Of a stretch of DNA of 64,000 nt, positions 1-9,438 are shown one piece after another. The notes beneath the pieces were generated by a model. The model was not told the origin of the DNA, did no database searches, and saw only the letters and a program-made list of their open reading frames with translations. The translations under genes and the position numbers were made by a program. Within the stretch, counting starts at the first letter, position 1. Each line of letters opens with the position of its first letter. The stretch comes from Pseudomonas chlororaphis subsp. piscium (lineage in GTDB: Bacteria; Pseudomonadota; Gammaproteobacteria; Pseudomonadales; Pseudomonadaceae), in assembly GCF_003850345.1 (NCBI RefSeq), contig NZ_CP027707.1, forward strand, positions 4,898,001-4,962,000, written 5' to 3'.

Positions 1-20
1 TCAGATGGCCGCTGCGCGGT

Positions 21-84
21 TCGCGGGCAAGCCTCGCTCCTACAGGGTTGTCTCATCTTCTGTAGGAGCGAGGCTTGCCCGCGA
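21..84. repeat. REP pair (inverted repeat)
   Basis: Two 24-base arms (21-44 and 61-84) are near-perfect reverse complements separated by about 16 bases. They are the common Pseudomonas REP type, with a GCGAGGCTTGCCCGC core. The pair lies just downstream of the qhpG stop codon, the usual intergenic position for REPs. Related pairs occur at 11869-11936, 20275-20364 and 58805-58867. Confidence 0.85.
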
Positions 85-193
85 TAAATCGCCCAGGCAC
101 CACACATCCGCCGATCGATTGCCCAAGCCTTTACGCCGGCTGCGCCGCCGATCGCAGCCTGCGGCAGCGGCTACAAAAGCCGCCCCCGTCGCA

Positions 194-1501
194 TCAAGGC
201 TTGTATCCCTGCCCCAGCAACCAGCCACGCACGGCCCTGTCCTGCGCCTCGCTCAACCCCGCCAGCACTTGTTGCGCCGGTTCGTTGGGCAAGCGGCGCA
301 ACAGCGGCGCCAGCTCCACCCCTTGCACATGCCAGATACCCAGCGGCTGGTCCGGGGTGATCACCACCTCGGCTTCGTCCACCAGGCCCTCACGTAATAC
401 CGGCGCACGTTCGATGCGCAGGGCGGAAAAGTCCGCCATGGAGTGCGCCGGCTCGCGGTCCGGCCACTGCCGTCGCGCCTGCCAGAAAGGCCGTTCGGCC
501 CAGCGCTGTTCATCGGCGTAGAAATCGCGGCCGATGCGGGCGAAACGCAGGAACAATTGCTCCACCCGCTGAGCATGGAAGCGCTGCGCCAGGGCCGCGC
601 GTTCGGGCCGTTGCAGTAGGGTGTTGATCACCGCCGGCGCCTGCAACGCCGAGGACAGCGACTGGAAGATACCGTTGCCCGACAGCGGGTCCACGGCCAT
701 GGCCGCATCGCCCACGCGAATCCAGTGATCGCCACACACCTGCGGGCAGAGAATCGCCGTGCTGCTGCGCGCGTGCAGCTGCAAATCGTGCTCCGGCCCG
801 TCAGCAAAAAACTCCCGGGCTAGGGCTGAACCCTGGCGCCGCTGACGGCAGTAATCCAGCAGTTGCGCCTTGCCCGGCAACTCCGCGCTGGCCACGTCCA
901 CCGTCAGCTGCCAGTAACACTGGCCGTCGGCCTGGCGCGCCATCCAGGCCCAGCCGTCTTCAAGGCTGTGCACGGCACTGGCGGTGGCCCCCGGCGCGCC
1001 CTGCCAACGGTTGAGCAGGCTGAGGGTTTCCGGGCCCCGCAGGCCTTTGCCCAGCTCTTTACTCAATGCCGGCGCCTGGCGCCCGCGGGCCTCCACCAGA
1101 AAGTCCGCGAGGCGCTCGGCCTGCCCCTCGATCCGCACCCGATGCCCGCCCGCCGTTGACTGCACCTCCAGCACCCGGCCTTCGATCAGCTCGACCCCCG
1201 CCTCGCGCAGGTCTTCGCGCAGGCCGCGATCGAAGCGCGGGCGATCCAGCAGGTATTCGACGTTCTGCCCATGGTTCTGGCCGTTCCATGCCACCTGACG
1301 CTGGGACGCCTGCAACCCAGCCTCCAGCGCACGCCCCAGGCCGGCGCCACGCAGGGCTTCGATTACCCGCAGCGACACCCCTTCCAGCGCCGGGAAACGC
1401 CGCCACTCACTGACCAGCGCCACCTCGTAGCCCAGGCGTCGCAAGCCCAGGGCCACCGCGGCACCCGCCGGACCGGCGCCGAGAATCAGCAGCGGCCTCA
1501 T
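194..1501 (-). CDS. qhpG: QhpG-type FAD-dependent monooxygenase
   Basis: Predicted 435-residue flavoprotein. A dinucleotide-binding motif LGAGPAG starts at about residue 7, and a GDAAMAVDPLSGNG segment matches the second FAD-binding motif of tryptophan-halogenase/monooxygenase relatives. In characterised qhp clusters QhpG hydroxylates the precursor tryptophan of the gamma subunit of quinohemoprotein amine dehydrogenase, a step in forming cysteine tryptophylquinone. The start was chosen because it overlaps the qhpE stop as ATGA. A longer upstream extension in this frame runs inside qhpE and is not credible. It is the last gene of the qhpF-E-G run. The structural genes qhpA/B/C and the radical-SAM gene qhpD are not in the window. 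Assignment rests on family resemblance plus the neighbouring protease and exporter. Confidence 0.8.
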   Translation of the reverse strand: MRPLLILGAGPAGAAVALGLRRLGYEVALVSEWRRFPALEGVSLRVIEALRGAGLGRALEAGLQASQRQVAWNGQNHGQNVEYLLDRPRFDRGLREDLREAGVELIEGRVLEVQSTAGGHRVRIEGQAERLADFLVEARGRQAPALSKELGKGLRGPETLSLLNRWQGAPGATASAVHSLEDGWAWMARQADGQCYWQLTVDVASAELPGKAQLLDYCRQRRQGSALAREFFADGPEHDLQLHARSSTAILCPQVCGDHWIRVGDAAMAVDPLSGNGIFQSLSSALQAPAVINTLLQRPERAALAQRFHAQRVEQLFLRFARIGRDFYADEQRWAERPFWQARRQWPDREPAHSMADFSALRIERAPVLREGLVDEAEVVITPDQPLGIWHVQGVELAPLLRRLPNEPAQQVLAGLSEAQDRAVRGWLLGQGYKP

Positions 1502-2175
1502 GTCCAGCCGCGCCGTTCGGGGCCGTGATAGCGGGCATGGGTCTGCAGCCACTGGACCACCTGCGGGTTGTCGGCATCGCGGTGTTCGCCGAGGTAACGG
1601 GCGATATGCCCGCTCAAGGCCGCGCAGCCCAGGCTGGCGCCGGACTGGCCAGGGTGGCTGCCCTGCACACAGGCGGCGAAATCGGCCTGCTGGCTGTCGA
1701 GCCACGACCACTCGCCGGGGGTGCAACGGGCATCGCCGGTCACCCGCAGCACACCCGGGTAGCGGGCCGGGAATACGCCTTCGCCCTGGGCTGGGCTTGA
1801 TGCGCACAACAGCACGCCGCGGGCCAGGGCCGCCGCGCAGGCTTCGCGCAACAGGCTGCGGTCCTGGCGCAGCCCCAGGCTGAGGTTGATCAGCCGCACC
1901 TGCTGGCTCACCAGCCAGTCCAGGGCGCTGGCGATCTGCAGGGCGCTGGTCACCCCGCGCTGGTCGAACACCTGGGCCACACAGAAACGCGCCTTGGGCG
2001 CCCGCTCGCGGATCGCCTCGATAATCGCACTGCCGTGGCCAAGAGGGTCCTCGCGCAAGTCACCCACGCCCACCCCGTCCTCCACCAGATAGAAGCGCCG
2101 CCCGGCCAGCACCCGCTGGCGTTGTGCAGCCGAATGTCCGCTGTCGACCACGCCGATCCGCAGCTCAGGCTTCAT
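1498..2175 (-). CDS. qhpE: QhpE-type subtilisin-like maturation protease
   Basis: Compact 225-residue serine protease of the subtilisin (S8) fold without signal peptide or propeptide. The triad can be read as Asp in GVVDSG near residue 10, His in GHGSA near residue 48, and Ser in the SGASLGCA segment near residue 180. In the qhp pathway a protease of this kind removes the leader peptide of the gamma subunit in the cytoplasm after thioether cross-linking. Its start overlaps the qhpF 3' end by 11 bases and its stop overlaps the qhpG start, so translation is probably coupled across all three genes. It is much shorter than secreted subtilisins, which fits a dedicated cytoplasmic processing enzyme. 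Confidence 0.8.
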   Translation of the reverse strand: MKPELRIGVVDSGHSAAQRQRVLAGRRFYLVEDGVGVGDLREDPLGHGSAIIEAIRERAPKARFCVAQVFDQRGVTSALQIASALDWLVSQQVRLINLSLGLRQDRSLLREACAAALARGVLLCASSPAQGEGVFPARYPGVLRVTGDARCTPGEWSWLDSQQADFAACVQGSHPGQSGASLGCAALSGHIARYLGEHRDADNPQVVQWLQTHARYHGPERRGWT

Positions 2176-3883
2176 GGGGCACCTTCACCGACTGCAAGAC
2201 GCCGTCCACCAGTTCGAAGCGCAGGTCGGCGTCGGCCAGGGTCGAGGGCCGATGGCTGATCAGGATCCGCGTGCGCCCGGCGAACAGCCGGTCGATGGCC
2301 TCTATCACTTCGCGCTCGGTGCTTTCGTCCACCGCCGAGGTGGCTTCGTCCAGCACCAGGATCAAGGGGTCCTGGAGCAGTGCGCGGGCAATCGCGATCC
2401 GTTGTTTCTGCCCACCGGACAGCTGCTGGCCGCGCTCGCCCAAGGGGCTGTCCAGGCCTTCGGGCAACGACTCGATCAGGCTCTCCAGCTGTGCCAGCCG
2501 CGCCACCTCGGCCACCGCCGCGCGCGGTGCGTCGGGCACGCTGTAGGCCAGGTTGTCGGCCAGGCTGCCGCGGAACAGCACTATGTCCTGGCTGACCACC
2601 GCAATGCGCCGGCGCAGCTCGAACAGGTCGAGCTGGCGCAGGTCCACACCGTCCAGCAGCACCTGCCCGGACTGCGGGTCGTGGTGACGTTGCAGCAGGT
2701 CGATCAGGGTCGACTTGCCGACCCCGGAGCCGCCGCCCAGGGCGACTTTCAGGCCATAGGGAATGCGTGCCTCGATGCCGCGCAGGGTGCTCGGCCGCCC
2801 CGGGTGGCTGAAGTGCAGATCACGAAAATACAGCTCGCCGCCGCTGGGCATCGGCAGCGGTTGCGGTGGCGTGGTCACGCTCGGTTGTTCGCCGCGCAAC
2901 TCCATGACCCGACCCAGGCTGACGGTCATGCGCTGGATCGCCACGTACAGCCCCAGCAGGCTCTGCACCGGCCCCACGGCCATGCCCAGGTAAGTGGAAA
3001 AGGCGATCAGCGCGCCCAGTTGCCAGGTGCCCTGCACCACCCAATAACCACCGATCAAAAACGCACAGGCCCGCGACAGCGAAGTCAGGGTGCCGGGCAC
3101 CGCCTGGGTGAAAAACTCGCTGACCTGCAGGCGCAGCAACTGGCTCATGTAGCCCTGCCCCAGGCGCTCCAGGCGCTGCGCTTCACGCTGCTGCTGGCCG
3201 GCGCTCTGGATAAACTTCATCACCGGCAGGGTCTCGACCATGAACGACGACATGTCCGCCGAACGCTCGCGCAATTGCCGCACATCGCGCTCGACCTTAC
3301 GCCGCATCCAGCGCAGCCAGAGCAGGTCCAGGGGAATCAGCAGCAGCGCCAGCAACGACAGCTGCCAGGACAGGGTCACCAGCATCGCCAGGGCCACCAC
3401 CAGGCCGATCACGCTGGACACCGCGGAGAACAGCGAGTCGACGGCAAAACGCTGGATCTCCGCCACATCGCCATCGAGCCGCGACATCAGGTCGCCGATC
3501 CGCCGCTGGCCATAGAAGCCCGGCGACAGGCGCTGCAAATGGCGGTACAGGTCATCGCGCAGGGCAAACAGAATCCGCCCCGACAGGCGCGTGTGCAGGT
3601 AGCGGTTGATGCCCGACAGCGCGGTGCCCAGCAGCCCGGCGAGAATCATCAGCCCGGCAATCCACACCAGCATCGGGAAGTTGCGCGCCAGCAGGCCGTC
3701 GTCGATCAGCAGCTTGGTCAGCCACGGCTGCACCAGCACCAGCAGCGAGGCACAGACCGACAGCGCCAGCAGCCCGGCGATGGCCAGGCGCTGCGGGCGG
3801 ACGAACCCATACAACCAGCGCAAGGCGGCTTGCAGGGCCGCGGGGTCAGGGCTGTCCACCAGCCGGCTGAGCAGGCGCGACAT
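2165..3883 (-). CDS. qhpF: QhpF-type ABC exporter (fused membrane and ATPase domains)
   Basis: 572-residue half-transporter. An N-terminal six-helix exporter domain (about residues 25-310) is followed by an ATPase domain with Walker A GGGSGVGKST, signature LSGGQKQR and Walker B LILVLDEATS. It would act as a homodimer in the inner membrane. Within a qhp cluster such an exporter is thought to carry the processed gamma subunit to the periplasm, where the dehydrogenase assembles. That role is inferred from context, because the sequence alone shows only a generic peptide or lipid exporter. The start codon shares one base with the stop of the upstream sigma-54 activator (TGATG), indicating coupled translation. 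Confidence 0.8.
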   Translation of the reverse strand: MSRLLSRLVDSPDPAALQAALRWLYGFVRPQRLAIAGLLALSVCASLLVLVQPWLTKLLIDDGLLARNFPMLVWIAGLMILAGLLGTALSGINRYLHTRLSGRILFALRDDLYRHLQRLSPGFYGQRRIGDLMSRLDGDVAEIQRFAVDSLFSAVSSVIGLVVALAMLVTLSWQLSLLALLLIPLDLLWLRWMRRKVERDVRQLRERSADMSSFMVETLPVMKFIQSAGQQQREAQRLERLGQGYMSQLLRLQVSEFFTQAVPGTLTSLSRACAFLIGGYWVVQGTWQLGALIAFSTYLGMAVGPVQSLLGLYVAIQRMTVSLGRVMELRGEQPSVTTPPQPLPMPSGGELYFRDLHFSHPGRPSTLRGIEARIPYGLKVALGGGSGVGKSTLIDLLQRHHDPQSGQVLLDGVDLRQLDLFELRRRIAVVSQDIVLFRGSLADNLAYSVPDAPRAAVAEVARLAQLESLIESLPEGLDSPLGERGQQLSGGQKQRIAIARALLQDPLILVLDEATSAVDESTEREVIEAIDRLFAGRTRILISHRPSTLADADLRFELVDGVLQSVKVPHEA

Positions 3884-5787
3884 CAGTTGCGCAACTGCTT
3901 GAGCTTGCGATAAAGGGTCGCGCGACTGATGCCCAGGGCATCGGCGGCGGCGGAAACATTGCCCTGGTGACTGTCCAGCGCCTGGCGGATCAGCTCCAGC
4001 TGGTTCTCGCGGATGCTGCCGGTGGCCGGCCGTTCGCTGGCGTTGAGATCGTCGAGCATGCTGTCGGGCAGATGGTCCAGGCCCAGGGCCGTTTCGCCCT
4101 CCTCGCGCATCGCCAGCGCCGTGCGCAGCACCATCTCCAGCTGGCGGATATTGCCCGGCCAGTGATAGCCGGCCAGCAGCTGGCGCAGGTCCTCGGCCAG
4201 CGGTGCGCCGGGGCTGCCGAGCTTGGCCAGCAGGACCTCCAGCAGATCATCGAAGTCTTCGCGTTCGCGCAGCGCCGGGAGCATCACGCTGATGCCGTTG
4301 ACCCGGTAGAACAGGTCCTCGCGAAACTGTTTGTCGGCCACCTGCTGCTTGAGGTCGCGGTGGGTGGCGCAGATCAGCGCGATGTCGATGTCCTGCTCTT
4401 CGCCGGCGCCCAGCGGCGCCACCTTGCGGTCCTGCAACACCCGCAGCAGGCGCGCCTGCAAGGCCAGCGGCATATCGCCGATTTCATCGAGGAACAGGGT
4501 GCCGCCATGGGCCTGTTGCAAGCGGCCGATCATGCCGCCACGGCGCGAACCGGTGAAAGCGCCCTCGCGATAACCGAACAGCTCCGACTCGATCAGGCCT
4601 TCGGGGATCGCCGCGCAATTCACTGCAATAAAAGGTTTGTCGGCACGGTTGCCGGCCAGGTGCAGGGCGCGGGCAACGACCTCCTTGCCGGTGCCGGTTT
4701 CCCCCAGCAGCAACACCGGCAAGGCATTGGCCAGGCCCTGGCGGGCCATGCGCAGGGCGCGGGCATAACGGCTGTTGCTGCCGGCCAAAACCTCGAGTTG
4801 CGGATGGGTCGGGGCGCTTTTCGGCGTGCTGCGCGGCACGCTGCTGACATTGATCGAGCGCTGCGGCGCGCGCAGGGTCTTGTAGAAAAACTCGCCCTTG
4901 GCGGTCTGCAGGCTGCCGATGCCACCCTGTTGCAGGCGCGCCAGCAAGTGCAGGCCGTCGACGCCGAGGAACTCTTCGCAGCGCCGCCCCACCAGGGTCG
5001 AGCGCGGCGCGTTGAGCAACTGGCAGGCCTGGGTGCTGACCGCGAGGATCTGCCCGCCCAGGCTCAGGGCCAGCAGGCCTTGCCAGGGGGACTCCAGGTA
5101 CTGCCGGCGGCTGTGGAACGCCAGGACGATCTGCTCCGGGTAAGAGGCGTTGAACACCCGGCTCTCGATCTGGCTGACCGCCATGGCCAGCAGCGCCGAG
5201 CTGTCCTGGAAGCGCCCCAGCGGACCTTCGCGGGTCAGGTCGAGCACGCCGAGGATCTCGCCCTGGGGACAATGGATGGGCACCGAGGTGCAGGAAAAAT
5301 GGCTCAGGCGATCCAGGTAATGTTCGCCGCAATCGATCATGGTCGTGCGTGCTTCCACCAGCGCCGTGCCCAGGGCATTGGTGCCGCGGGTGGCTTCACT
5401 CCAGCAGGCGCCGAGGGTGATGTCTTGCACGCCGCTACCCTTGAGCCGGTCGGCCCGGCCCTCGATCGACAGAATGGTGGCGTCGGCATTGGCCAGGATG
5501 ATCAGGCCGTCCTGGCCCTGGCGCTCGGCCAGGTAGTCGATGGCGGGGATCGCCGCGTCGAGCAGCAGACGATTGCTCGCCAGCAGCACCTCGAGGCTGG
5601 CGCCGGACTCCAGGCTCAGCTCCGGCTGACCATTGAAGTGCACGCCATGGCTGAGGCTGCGCCGCCATGAAGCATCGATTTCCGCACGCAATACGCCATC
5701 GGGGACTTCGCCTTCCAGATGGAGTTTTTTCCGGGCCAGTCCGGCCTTGTGCTGCAGCTCGCCCGTTGTTGTTCTTATAAGAGTCAT
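3883..5787 (-). CDS. AcoR-type sigma-54-dependent transcriptional activator
   Basis: 634-residue enhancer-binding protein. An N-terminal GAF-like sensor region (about 50-210) precedes a central AAA+ domain with Walker A GETGTGKE, an [15 protein letters not shown] loop and a [13 protein letters not shown]alker B. A Fis-type helix-turn-helix closes the C-terminus ([12 protein letters not shown]). The sigma-54 contact loop reads GAFTGS instead of the usual GAFTGA. The start at MTLIRTTTG was preferred to an upstream in-frame ATG 26 codons earlier, whose extension looks non-conserved. It heads the operon and is fused by a one-base overlap to qhpF, so it probably controls the amine-dehydrogenase genes and its own maturation operon. 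Characterised Paracoccus clusters use an AraC-type QhpR instead, so no symbol is given. Confidence 0.8.
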   Translation of the reverse strand: MTLIRTTTGELQHKAGLARKKLHLEGEVPDGVLRAEIDASWRRSLSHGVHFNGQPELSLESGASLEVLLASNRLLLDAAIPAIDYLAERQGQDGLIILANADATILSIEGRADRLKGSGVQDITLGACWSEATRGTNALGTALVEARTTMIDCGEHYLDRLSHFSCTSVPIHCPQGEILGVLDLTREGPLGRFQDSSALLAMAVSQIESRVFNASYPEQIVLAFHSRRQYLESPWQGLLALSLGGQILAVSTQACQLLNAPRSTLVGRRCEEFLGVDGLHLLARLQQGGIGSLQTAKGEFFYKTLRAPQRSINVSSVPRSTPKSAPTHPQLEVLAGSNSRYARALRMARQGLANALPVLLLGETGTGKEVVARALHLAGNRADKPFIAVNCAAIPEGLIESELFGYREGAFTGSRRGGMIGRLQQAHGGTLFLDEIGDMPLALQARLLRVLQDRKVAPLGAGEEQDIDIALICATHRDLKQQVADKQFREDLFYRVNGISVMLPALREREDFDDLLEVLLAKLGSPGAPLAEDLRQLLAGYHWPGNIRQLEMVLRTALAMREEGETALGLDHLPDSMLDDLNASERPATGSIRENQLELIRQALDSHQGNVSAAADALGISRATLYRKLKQLRN

Positions 5788-6845
5788 CAAGCGCTCCGAA
5801 TCGGTCCGCCCGGCCCTCCCCGGTCCATTCCCTTGGATTGCGAGGAGCACGCAAGCCACGGCCAATGTCTACACCCGGTTCAGATGGCAGTAAAGGGAAG
5901 TTTGGCCCGTGGCCAGCCTTGCCTTTACAGAAGCAAAACCTGCGCCACGGGAGAAACCGCGCCAGGGCATCTTGACGTTAACGTAAAGCAGATGGCAAGT
6001 GCCGTATGGCGTCCAGTTCTCTCCTGGTACTCACTGGTCGCCCGACGCTTTTCTAGCGGTGAAACGGCCCCAGTAAATGACCAGTCCGAACAGGGGAACA
6101 ATAAAGCAGGCAACAAGCCTGATAAGTCATGCGGACAAACTGCCAATTAAATCCCCCTCTATATTCCGAAATGACTTATTGCCAATACTTACAGGAAGCT
6201 CTGATCATTCTTTAGCGGGGTTATAAAGACAACTTCAGCACTATTACCATTAGCACTTATCTCTATAGCCACTAAGCATCATCATTCTCTCCCCTGACAA
6301 AGTCAGTTATCCGTCAAATCTGTAACTACTCAAAACCTCAGGAGCATCTTGCTGTTTTAAATAAATAAAAAAATATTATCGGGCACTAGAAAATAATGAC
6401 TACTCTGATCCTGCTGGATGCGAACGGACAGAACGCGAGTCGACAAGGAGGTCGAAGTCATGCGTCGGAACACTATTGCCCCGCACTTCTACGACAGATC
6501 AAGACCGTCAGCCTGCACACTTCAGACAGCCCAGGAAAGTCACTGGAGAATGACTGTTCGTAGTGGACATTCAAAAGGCGCTCACCCACTCAAAGAACAC
6601 CTTCCACAAGGCTACCTCGCCAGCATCGATAGCAAAATCATCCAGATATCTTGCCTATTCCGAGCGGCCCCTGAGCAGCGCTCCCAGCCCCGCACAACAC
6701 TACTGTGCCCTTCTAAATCAGCCTCCCGCAAAGTTGCCATTTCAGGGCAGAGCCTGATTGGCGGCATCCCCTATGAAAGTCCATGGCGATGGAAAGCCCA
6801 CGGCAAGAATTAACTTCAGCTATTTCGCCCACAAGGAGAGTCAGC
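5788..6845. other. 1.06-kb intergenic region, no convincing gene
   Basis: This stretch separates the qhp operon from the plus-strand oxidase cluster. Short open frames exist, the longest being 131 codons at 6418-6813. None has a good ribosome-binding site, recognisable motif or high-GC third-position bias. The part from about 6160 to 6460 is clearly AT-rich and could carry promoters for the plus-strand genes. An operator-like palindrome lies at 5972-5987. Confidence 0.6.
5972..5987. promoter_or_regulatory. Operator-like palindrome TTGACGTTAACGTAAA
   Basis: The 16-mer contains a perfect 10-base palindrome (ACGTTAACGT) flanked by TT and AA, giving near-complete dyad symmetry. This resembles operator sequences of MerR-family regulators such as LiuR, though I recall that consensus only approximately. 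It lies about 185 bases upstream of the sigma-54 activator start. No MerR-type gene is in the window, so any regulator would be encoded elsewhere. Confidence 0.35.
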
Positions 6846-8030
6846 ATGTCCAGTTCATCCACCCCAAACTTGCGAAACTTCTTCAGAAATTTCGATTCGG
6901 GAATCATCAACGGTCTGCCTGCGTTTCTTTACATCGATCGGACGGATGTCAACGGCGACCTGCCGTTCCTGCGCCACTACGTGAACAGTGATGAGTATCG
7001 GGATATCCCACTTCCCCCCAGCGCGCCCGGTACCCGTATCCACGCAGCAAGCCTGGTGAAGGACGAAGCCGACAACGTCCTGGCAATTACCTGGTACCAC
7101 TCGGGAGGCGCCAGCAATCATGAAGCCTTCTTTGCCCACCTCGTTGCCGAACCTACCGGCATCCAGGTTGCAAAACCTATCCCCCTGGACCTCCCCAATA
7201 TCATCTCGCCGCTGCTGGTGAGTCTGGTGCCATCGGGCGAACACTTCTATTTCGCCTGCATCGACGCCCGTACAGACGGCCCCTGGAAGTTCTGCCTCGC
7301 CAGCCTCGATACCCGGACCCTGGAACCGACCTCCCGCGTGACCGAACTGGACGCCGAAGTCTGCGAGTCCTACCGCGACGAAAACCTGCGCCAACTCGGT
7401 CGCAACCTGACCCTGGTCGCCGACACCAACGGTGGCGCCTTCCTGCAGTTCGTCAACAGCCACCACAACATCGCGGTCTACCACGTCGGTCCCCCCCGGA
7501 GCGGGGTTGTGAGCCACCGTCATCTGTTCAACCTGAGCGCGGAACAGATCGGTTATCACACGGCGGTCTTCGACCCCGATTACAGCACCCTGGTCACCTG
7601 CTTCGGCACCATCACCCCGGTTACCAAAGAGCAACGGATCTATGGCATTGCCTCGCAGATCTTCGGCGATACGCCCTCGAAGAAAACCCTTCGGCCCCGG
7701 CACAGCGTGGCTCCCCTGCAATTTCGGCAATTGAGCCTGCGTCCCGGCAGCTATTACCGCCCGCAGATATCCCGCATCCAGAACGACGCGCAGGAGCAGA
7801 GTCGCTACCTGGTTTCCTGGGAGGGCGATGCCAGCATCGACTTCTCGGAATTCAGCGCGGACCTGGACCCCACCAGCATCGAGTATTCCCTGGAGGCCAC
7901 GCTGCCTGGCAACCACCGCGCTATCGCCACCGACAGCCTCTATGGCATCGCCTACCAGGACGACTGCAGCGAACCCCGGCAGGTCGGCCTGCAGTACCAC
8001 AGCCAGTCCATCAGCCGCCAGGACAGCTGA
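6846..8030 (+). CDS. Uncharacterised protein, possible beta-propeller, oxidase cluster
   Basis: 394-residue protein that I do not recognise. The start has a strong ribosome-binding site (AAGGAG ending 8 bases upstream). The sequence is rich in alternating hydrophobic and aromatic strands with recurring short motifs such as FAHLVAEP, ITWYHSGG and FYFACIDART, which suggests a repeated beta-sheet or propeller fold. There is no signal peptide, membrane segment or obvious catalytic motif. The third gene, at 8187, has the same length and texture (for example LEPTS-containing segments in both), so the two are probably paralogues. Both precede the phenylalanine-oxidase-like gene on the same strand, and an association with that enzyme is inferred only from position. 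Confidence 0.75.
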   Translation: MSSSSTPNLRNFFRNFDSGIINGLPAFLYIDRTDVNGDLPFLRHYVNSDEYRDIPLPPSAPGTRIHAASLVKDEADNVLAITWYHSGGASNHEAFFAHLVAEPTGIQVAKPIPLDLPNIISPLLVSLVPSGEHFYFACIDARTDGPWKFCLASLDTRTLEPTSRVTELDAEVCESYRDENLRQLGRNLTLVADTNGGAFLQFVNSHHNIAVYHVGPPRSGVVSHRHLFNLSAEQIGYHTAVFDPDYSTLVTCFGTITPVTKEQRIYGIASQIFGDTPSKKTLRPRHSVAPLQFRQLSLRPGSYYRPQISRIQNDAQEQSRYLVSWEGDASIDFSEFSADLDPTSIEYSLEATLPGNHRAIATDSLYGIAYQDDCSEPRQVGLQYHSQSISRQDS

Positions 8031-8031
8031 T

Positions 8032-8190
8032 ATGAGCATTACCGCTGTCCATGTCGCCCCGGTATCGGCAGTTGCGATGAGGCGTCGCGGTCAAGGCTCG
8101 ATGGCAAGTACCCCAACCCCAGCCTGCCCTGCACGGCCGGCGGGTCCCATTCCGAAGACAGTCCTCAAACAGTCACAGGTGCCTGAATGA
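8032..8190 (+). CDS. Small coupled ORF, 52 residues, unknown function
   Basis: This short frame starts one base after the stop of the preceding gene, and its stop overlaps the next gene's start as ATGA. It therefore fills the gap between the two paralogues exactly, as a translationally coupled gene would. It begins MSITAVHVAP and ends in a proline- and lysine-rich tail. The first four residues match the start of the oxidase at 9721. No motif is recognised, and the upstream purine stretch is weak. It could be only a spacer that keeps ribosomes moving. Confidence 0.45.
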   Translation: MSITAVHVAPVSAVAMRRRGQGSMASTPTPACPARPAGPIPKTVLKQSQVPE

Positions 8191-9392
8191 ATACCAATTG
8201 GTTGAACGACTTGAACATTTTCTATGACGACAGCAACAACGAATCCCTGCGCGGCGTGCTGAAGACCGATGTCAGCGGTCACCTGATCGGCACCTACCAA
8301 GGGCCGAAGGTTTCCGGCTACACCACGCTCTATGGCCGCATGGAGACGAAAAATGGCGCGCTGCGCCCGACCTATCTGCTTCCCGCCCTCACCCAGCGGA
8401 CCCAGAAGGATGTCGACACCACGCCGGTCCAGGGCAGCGACGACTTTGTTGCCGTCTGGGCCAGCAACGACCCGGGGGCCTTTCGCATCTTCGCGCGCAA
8501 ATACAGCGTCAGCGAGCGCCAGGGTATCGGCGCGCCCTACCCGGAAATCCAGATCAGTGGCTCCAACGGTGATTATGTCTGCCCCAGGGTCATCTACAAC
8601 CCCGCCAGTTGCCAGTTCTTCGCCTGCTGGATCGGCGTGACCGAACGCCAGTTGCAAGGTATCTGGCTGGACAAGGACACCCTCGAGCCGACCAGTTACC
8701 CGGTGATGATCACCACCGCCGTCTATCCGACCCTGTTTAGTCCCAGTGCCGATCTGGACGCTTCCACCTACGAAAATATCGTGCTGATGAACCATGGCGA
8801 CGGGGTGATCGTCGGCGTCCAGGAAACCCTGAGCAAGATCAACTTCCTGCGGGTGGGCAGACCCAGCGCCGGCACGTCGCCGGTCAAGCCGATGACCAGC
8901 TACTCGCAAACCGGCATGGGCAAGTTCCATGCAACCTTCGACACCCTGCACAACAACATCATGCTGGTGTATATCGGCACCCGCTCCTATATCTATGGCG
9001 ACCGAGTCCGGATCTTCGGCAAGGCCAATCAGTATGAGGCTGAGCAGTACCAAAGCGCTCAGGACAATCAAGCCGCCTCCCCCGTTCAACTGAACAACAA
9101 TGTCTACGCCGCGAGTCAGCCCTATATCAGTGCCATGCCGGCCAGAGGCGGTGTCATTGACTTCCTTGTGACCTGGAGTACCGGTTATACCGGCATCTTC
9201 CTCAACCGTTTCGATGACTCCTTCTTCCCATTGACGGCGGAAACATCGATCAACCCGGGCGACGGCGGCAATACCTTTCCAAAAGTCGTCGCCAGCAGCA
9301 ACCAGATCGCCGTGCTGCTGCAGGCGACCCGTTACAAAGGTAACGCCCTGGGCGCCCAAGGTGTCCTGGCTTATGTGAGCCGATACGACTAA
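8187..9392 (+). CDS. Uncharacterised protein, paralogue of the 6846 product
   Basis: 401-residue protein without signal peptide or membrane helices. Blade-like repeats with aromatic strand ends are visible, for example FVAVWASND, FFACWIGV and DFLVTWSTGYTG, spaced through the chain as in WD/kelch-type propellers. It shares a LEPTS motif and its general architecture with the protein two genes upstream. Its start overlaps the stop of the 52-residue ORF. A perfect hairpin follows the stop codon. No family name can be given from sequence alone. Possible roles include partner, chaperone or inhibitor of the neighbouring flavin oxidase, all from context. Confidence 0.75.
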   Translation: MNTNWLNDLNIFYDDSNNESLRGVLKTDVSGHLIGTYQGPKVSGYTTLYGRMETKNGALRPTYLLPALTQRTQKDVDTTPVQGSDDFVAVWASNDPGAFRIFARKYSVSERQGIGAPYPEIQISGSNGDYVCPRVIYNPASCQFFACWIGVTERQLQGIWLDKDTLEPTSYPVMITTAVYPTLFSPSADLDASTYENIVLMNHGDGVIVGVQETLSKINFLRVGRPSAGTSPVKPMTSYSQTGMGKFHATFDTLHNNIMLVYIGTRSYIYGDRVRIFGKANQYEAEQYQSAQDNQAASPVQLNNNVYAASQPYISAMPARGGVIDFLVTWSTGYTGIFLNRFDDSFFPLTAETSINPGDGGNTFPKVVASSNQIAVLLQATRYKGNALGAQGVLAYVSRYD

Positions 9393-9400
9393 GCAGCGCT

Positions 9401-9428
9401 ACCTCCTGTCGGCATCCCGGCAGGAGGT
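9401..9428 (+). terminator. Hairpin after the 401-residue gene
   Basis: A 12-base-pair stem (ACCTCCTGTCGG against CCGGCAGGAGGT) with a four-base loop begins 8 bases after the stop codon. No strong T-run follows on the plus strand, so termination may be partial or the hairpin may protect the transcript's 3' end. It also sits just beyond the stop of the antisense fimbrial remnant. Confidence 0.5.
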
Positions 9429-9438
9429 GTTCCGCTCA

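Noticed and set aside
2174..3913. Long plus-strand frame (579 codons) opposite qhpF
   Set aside because: Antisense shadow of a high-GC gene. The translation is Gln/Arg/His-rich without domains, while the minus strand has complete ABC transporter motifs.
3967..5670. 567-codon plus-strand frame opposite the sigma-54 activator
   Set aside because: Antisense shadow. Alanine- and glutamine-rich with no recognisable domain.
6418..6813. 131-codon plus-strand frame in the intergenic region
   Set aside because: No ribosome-binding site, motif or codon bias like real genes. It contains low-complexity basic stretches and overlaps the start of the next gene's frame.
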